Below are positions 62,517-64,000 of a DNA stretch of 64,000 nucleotides, one piece after another. The notes under the pieces are model-generated. The model was not told where the DNA came from. It searched no databases and was given only the letters and a program-made list of their open reading frames with translations. The DNA comes from Cylicocyclus nassatus (lineage: Eukaryota; Nematoda; Chromadorea; Rhabditida; Strongylidae). Position 1 is the first letter of the stretch; the number at the start of each line of letters is the position of its first letter. A program made the translations under genes and the position numbers. The stretch covers positions 63,533,823 to 63,597,822 of the forward strand of contig CATQJL010000112.1 of assembly GCA_958299035.1 (NCBI GenBank), given 5' to 3'.

Positions 62517-62588
62517 GGCCGAGTGGTCTAGTGGTATGATTTTCGCTTTGGGTGCGAGAGGTCCCGGTTTCGATCACCGGCTCGGCCC
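62517..62588 (+). tRNA. tRNA-Pro(UGG), T26 variant
   Basis: Anticodon-stem wobble as at 60601; next 352 bp on. Confidence 0.8.
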
Positions 62589-62868
62589 TACGTTTTGCAG
62601 GTACTTCCTTCTTCAACGCAGTGCGTACGCCGTCGCCTATAGTTTAGCGCTTCAACGTAACAGAAGAATAGCTAGCATTTTGAAATTTGAAGTGGAGCCC
62701 TCACAAAAACCAGCAGATAGGTCCTTGTTTGCACATTGCGTTAGGAAGAATTGTAAGATTTGCTTTCGAATCAAGAAATTAAACTTTTAAACTTTTCGGG
62801 AACAGTGTTCTCACAGAAGACGAGAGATTTATCTCATCGTCTAAGATGAAGGGATTTAACATTCTCAA

Positions 62869-62939
62869 GGCCGAGTGTCTAGTGGTATGATTCTCGCTTT
62901 GGGTGCGAGAGGTCCCGGTTTCGATCACCGGCTCGGCCC
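62869..62939 (+). tRNA. tRNA-Pro-like, G10 deleted
   Basis: Last G10-deleted copy in the window; next 351 bp on. Confidence 0.6.
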
Positions 62940-63219
62940 TACTTTTTGTATGTACTTCCTTCTTCAACACAGTGCATACGCCGTCGCCTATAGTTTAGCG
63001 CTTCAACGTAACAGAAGAATAGCTAGCATTTTGAAATTTGAAGTGGAGCCCTCACAAAAACCAGCAGATAGGTCCTTGTTTGCACATTGCGTTAGGAAGA
63101 ATTGTAAGATTTGCTTTAGAATCAAGAAATTGAACTTTTATACTTTTTGGGAACAGTGTTCTCACAGAAGACGAGAGATTTATCTCATCGTCTAAGAAGA
63201 AGGGATTTAACATTCTCAC

Positions 63220-63291
63220 GGCCGAGTGGTCTAGTGGTATGATTCTCGCTTTGGGTGCGAGAGGTCCCGGTTTCGATCACCGGCTCGGCCC
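63220..63291 (+). tRNA. tRNA-Pro(UGG)
   Basis: Consensus copy; next 278 bp on. Confidence 0.85.
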
Positions 63292-63497
63292 TACGTTTTG
63301 CATGTACTTCCTTCTTCAACACAGTGCGTACGCCGTCGCCTATAGTTTAGCGCTTCAACGTAGCAGAAGAATAGCTAGCGTTTTGAAATTTGAAGTGGAG
63401 CCCTAACAAAAGCCAGCAGATAGGTCCTTGTTTGTACTGTCACAGAAAACGACAGATATATCTCATCGTCTAAGATGGAGGGATTCAACATTCTCAA

Positions 63498-63569
63498 AGC
63501 CGAGTGGTCTAATGGTATGATTCTCGCTTTGGGTGCGAGAGGTCCCGGTTTCGATCACCGGCTCGGCCC
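63498..63569 (+). tRNA. tRNA-Pro-like, A1/A15, weak terminator
   Basis: Third copy of the A1/A15, three-T class; next 352 bp on. Confidence 0.55.
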
Positions 63570-63849
63570 TACTTTATGTATGTACTTCCTTCTTCAACAC
63601 AGTGCATACGCCGTCGCCTATAGTTTAGCGCTTCAACGTAACAGAAGAATAGCTAGCATTTTGAAATTTGAAGTGGAGCCCTCACAAAAGCCAGCAGATA
63701 GGTCCTTGTTTGCATATTGCGTCAGGAAGAATTGTAAGATTTGCTTTCGAATCAAGAAATTAAACTTTTAAACTTTTTGGGAACAGTGTTCTCACAGAAG
63801 ACGAGAGATTTATCTCATCGTCTAAGATGAAGGGATTTAACATTCTCAC

Positions 63850-63921
63850 GGCCGAGTGGTCTAGTGCTATGATTCTCGCTTTGGGTGCGAGAGGTCCCGG
63901 TTTCGATCACCAGCTCGGCCC
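63850..63921 (+). tRNA. tRNA-Pro(UGG), C18/A63 variant
   Basis: Last copy in the window. A short spacer follows and the window stops exactly where the next tRNA would begin. Confidence 0.6.
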
Positions 63922-64000
63922 TACGTTTTGCGAATAGTGTTCTCACAGAAAACGAGGGATTTATCTCATCGTCTAAGATGAAGGGATTTAAAATTCTCAC

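Larger units (their letters stand above)
61384..64000 (+). repeat. 1836-bp six-tRNA higher-order repeat at right end
   Basis: The pattern 278-352-151-352-352-351 spans 61384-63219 and restarts at 63220, running off the window. Mutated terminators (three T only) and C18/A63 variants recur in phase. Confidence 0.85.

Overview
The window looks like nuclear DNA of a nematode. The main evidence is a complete cuticle-collagen gene on the minus strand (about 7486-8582): a short N-terminal membrane segment, a furin-type cleavage site, cysteine-flanked Gly-X-Y blocks and one GT-AG intron. AT-rich intergenic DNA, many small inverted-repeat transposons and a eukaryotic tRNA-Ser with a Pol III terminator agree with this. 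The roughly 200-nt collagen intron is longer than the usual short intron of Caenorhabditis, so another rhabditid or a strongylid is possible; I cannot name the species.

Left part (1 to about 19,840): gene-poor DNA. It holds two small elements with TAA target duplications (586-890 and 1487-1688), a 31-bp tandem duplication (2744-2805), a foldback element of about 1.05 kb built from inverted minisatellite units (3734-4790) with a CAGA-type tail, a 1.3-kb nested inverted-repeat element (5001-6292), the collagen gene, a 184-bp inverted-repeat element (11594-11777), a hAT-type MITE with a perfect 8-bp target duplication (13143-13383), and a tRNA-Ser(GCU) gene (17690-17771, minus) with a truncated duplicate beside it. 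Most other open frames here are short and show no family signature.

Right part (about 19,841 to 64,000, continuing past the window): one uninterrupted tandem array of tRNA-Pro(UGG) sequences, all on the plus strand. I count 149 copies by hand; 78 appear to match the 72-nt consensus and 71 carry a recognisable variant. Copy-to-copy distances fall into three classes (151, about 278-281, about 350-353 bp) because the spacers are nested deletion versions of one ancestral spacer. These units are arranged into higher-order repeats (912, 1136, 1415, 914, 762, about 630, 1836 and 3149 bp), a satellite-like organisation. Every copy I read carries T:A where almost all tRNAs have the G53:C61 pair, so the array descends from one founder with an altered T-arm and B box. 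Variants likely to be non-functional (a lost base at G9/G10, T-stem mismatches, a weakened terminator) are amplified along with good copies, so expansion looks driven by recombination at least as much as by demand for tRNA.

There is no operon logic here. The collagen gene is an independent Pol II unit, and the tRNAs are independent Pol III units, each with its own internal promoter and T-run terminator.
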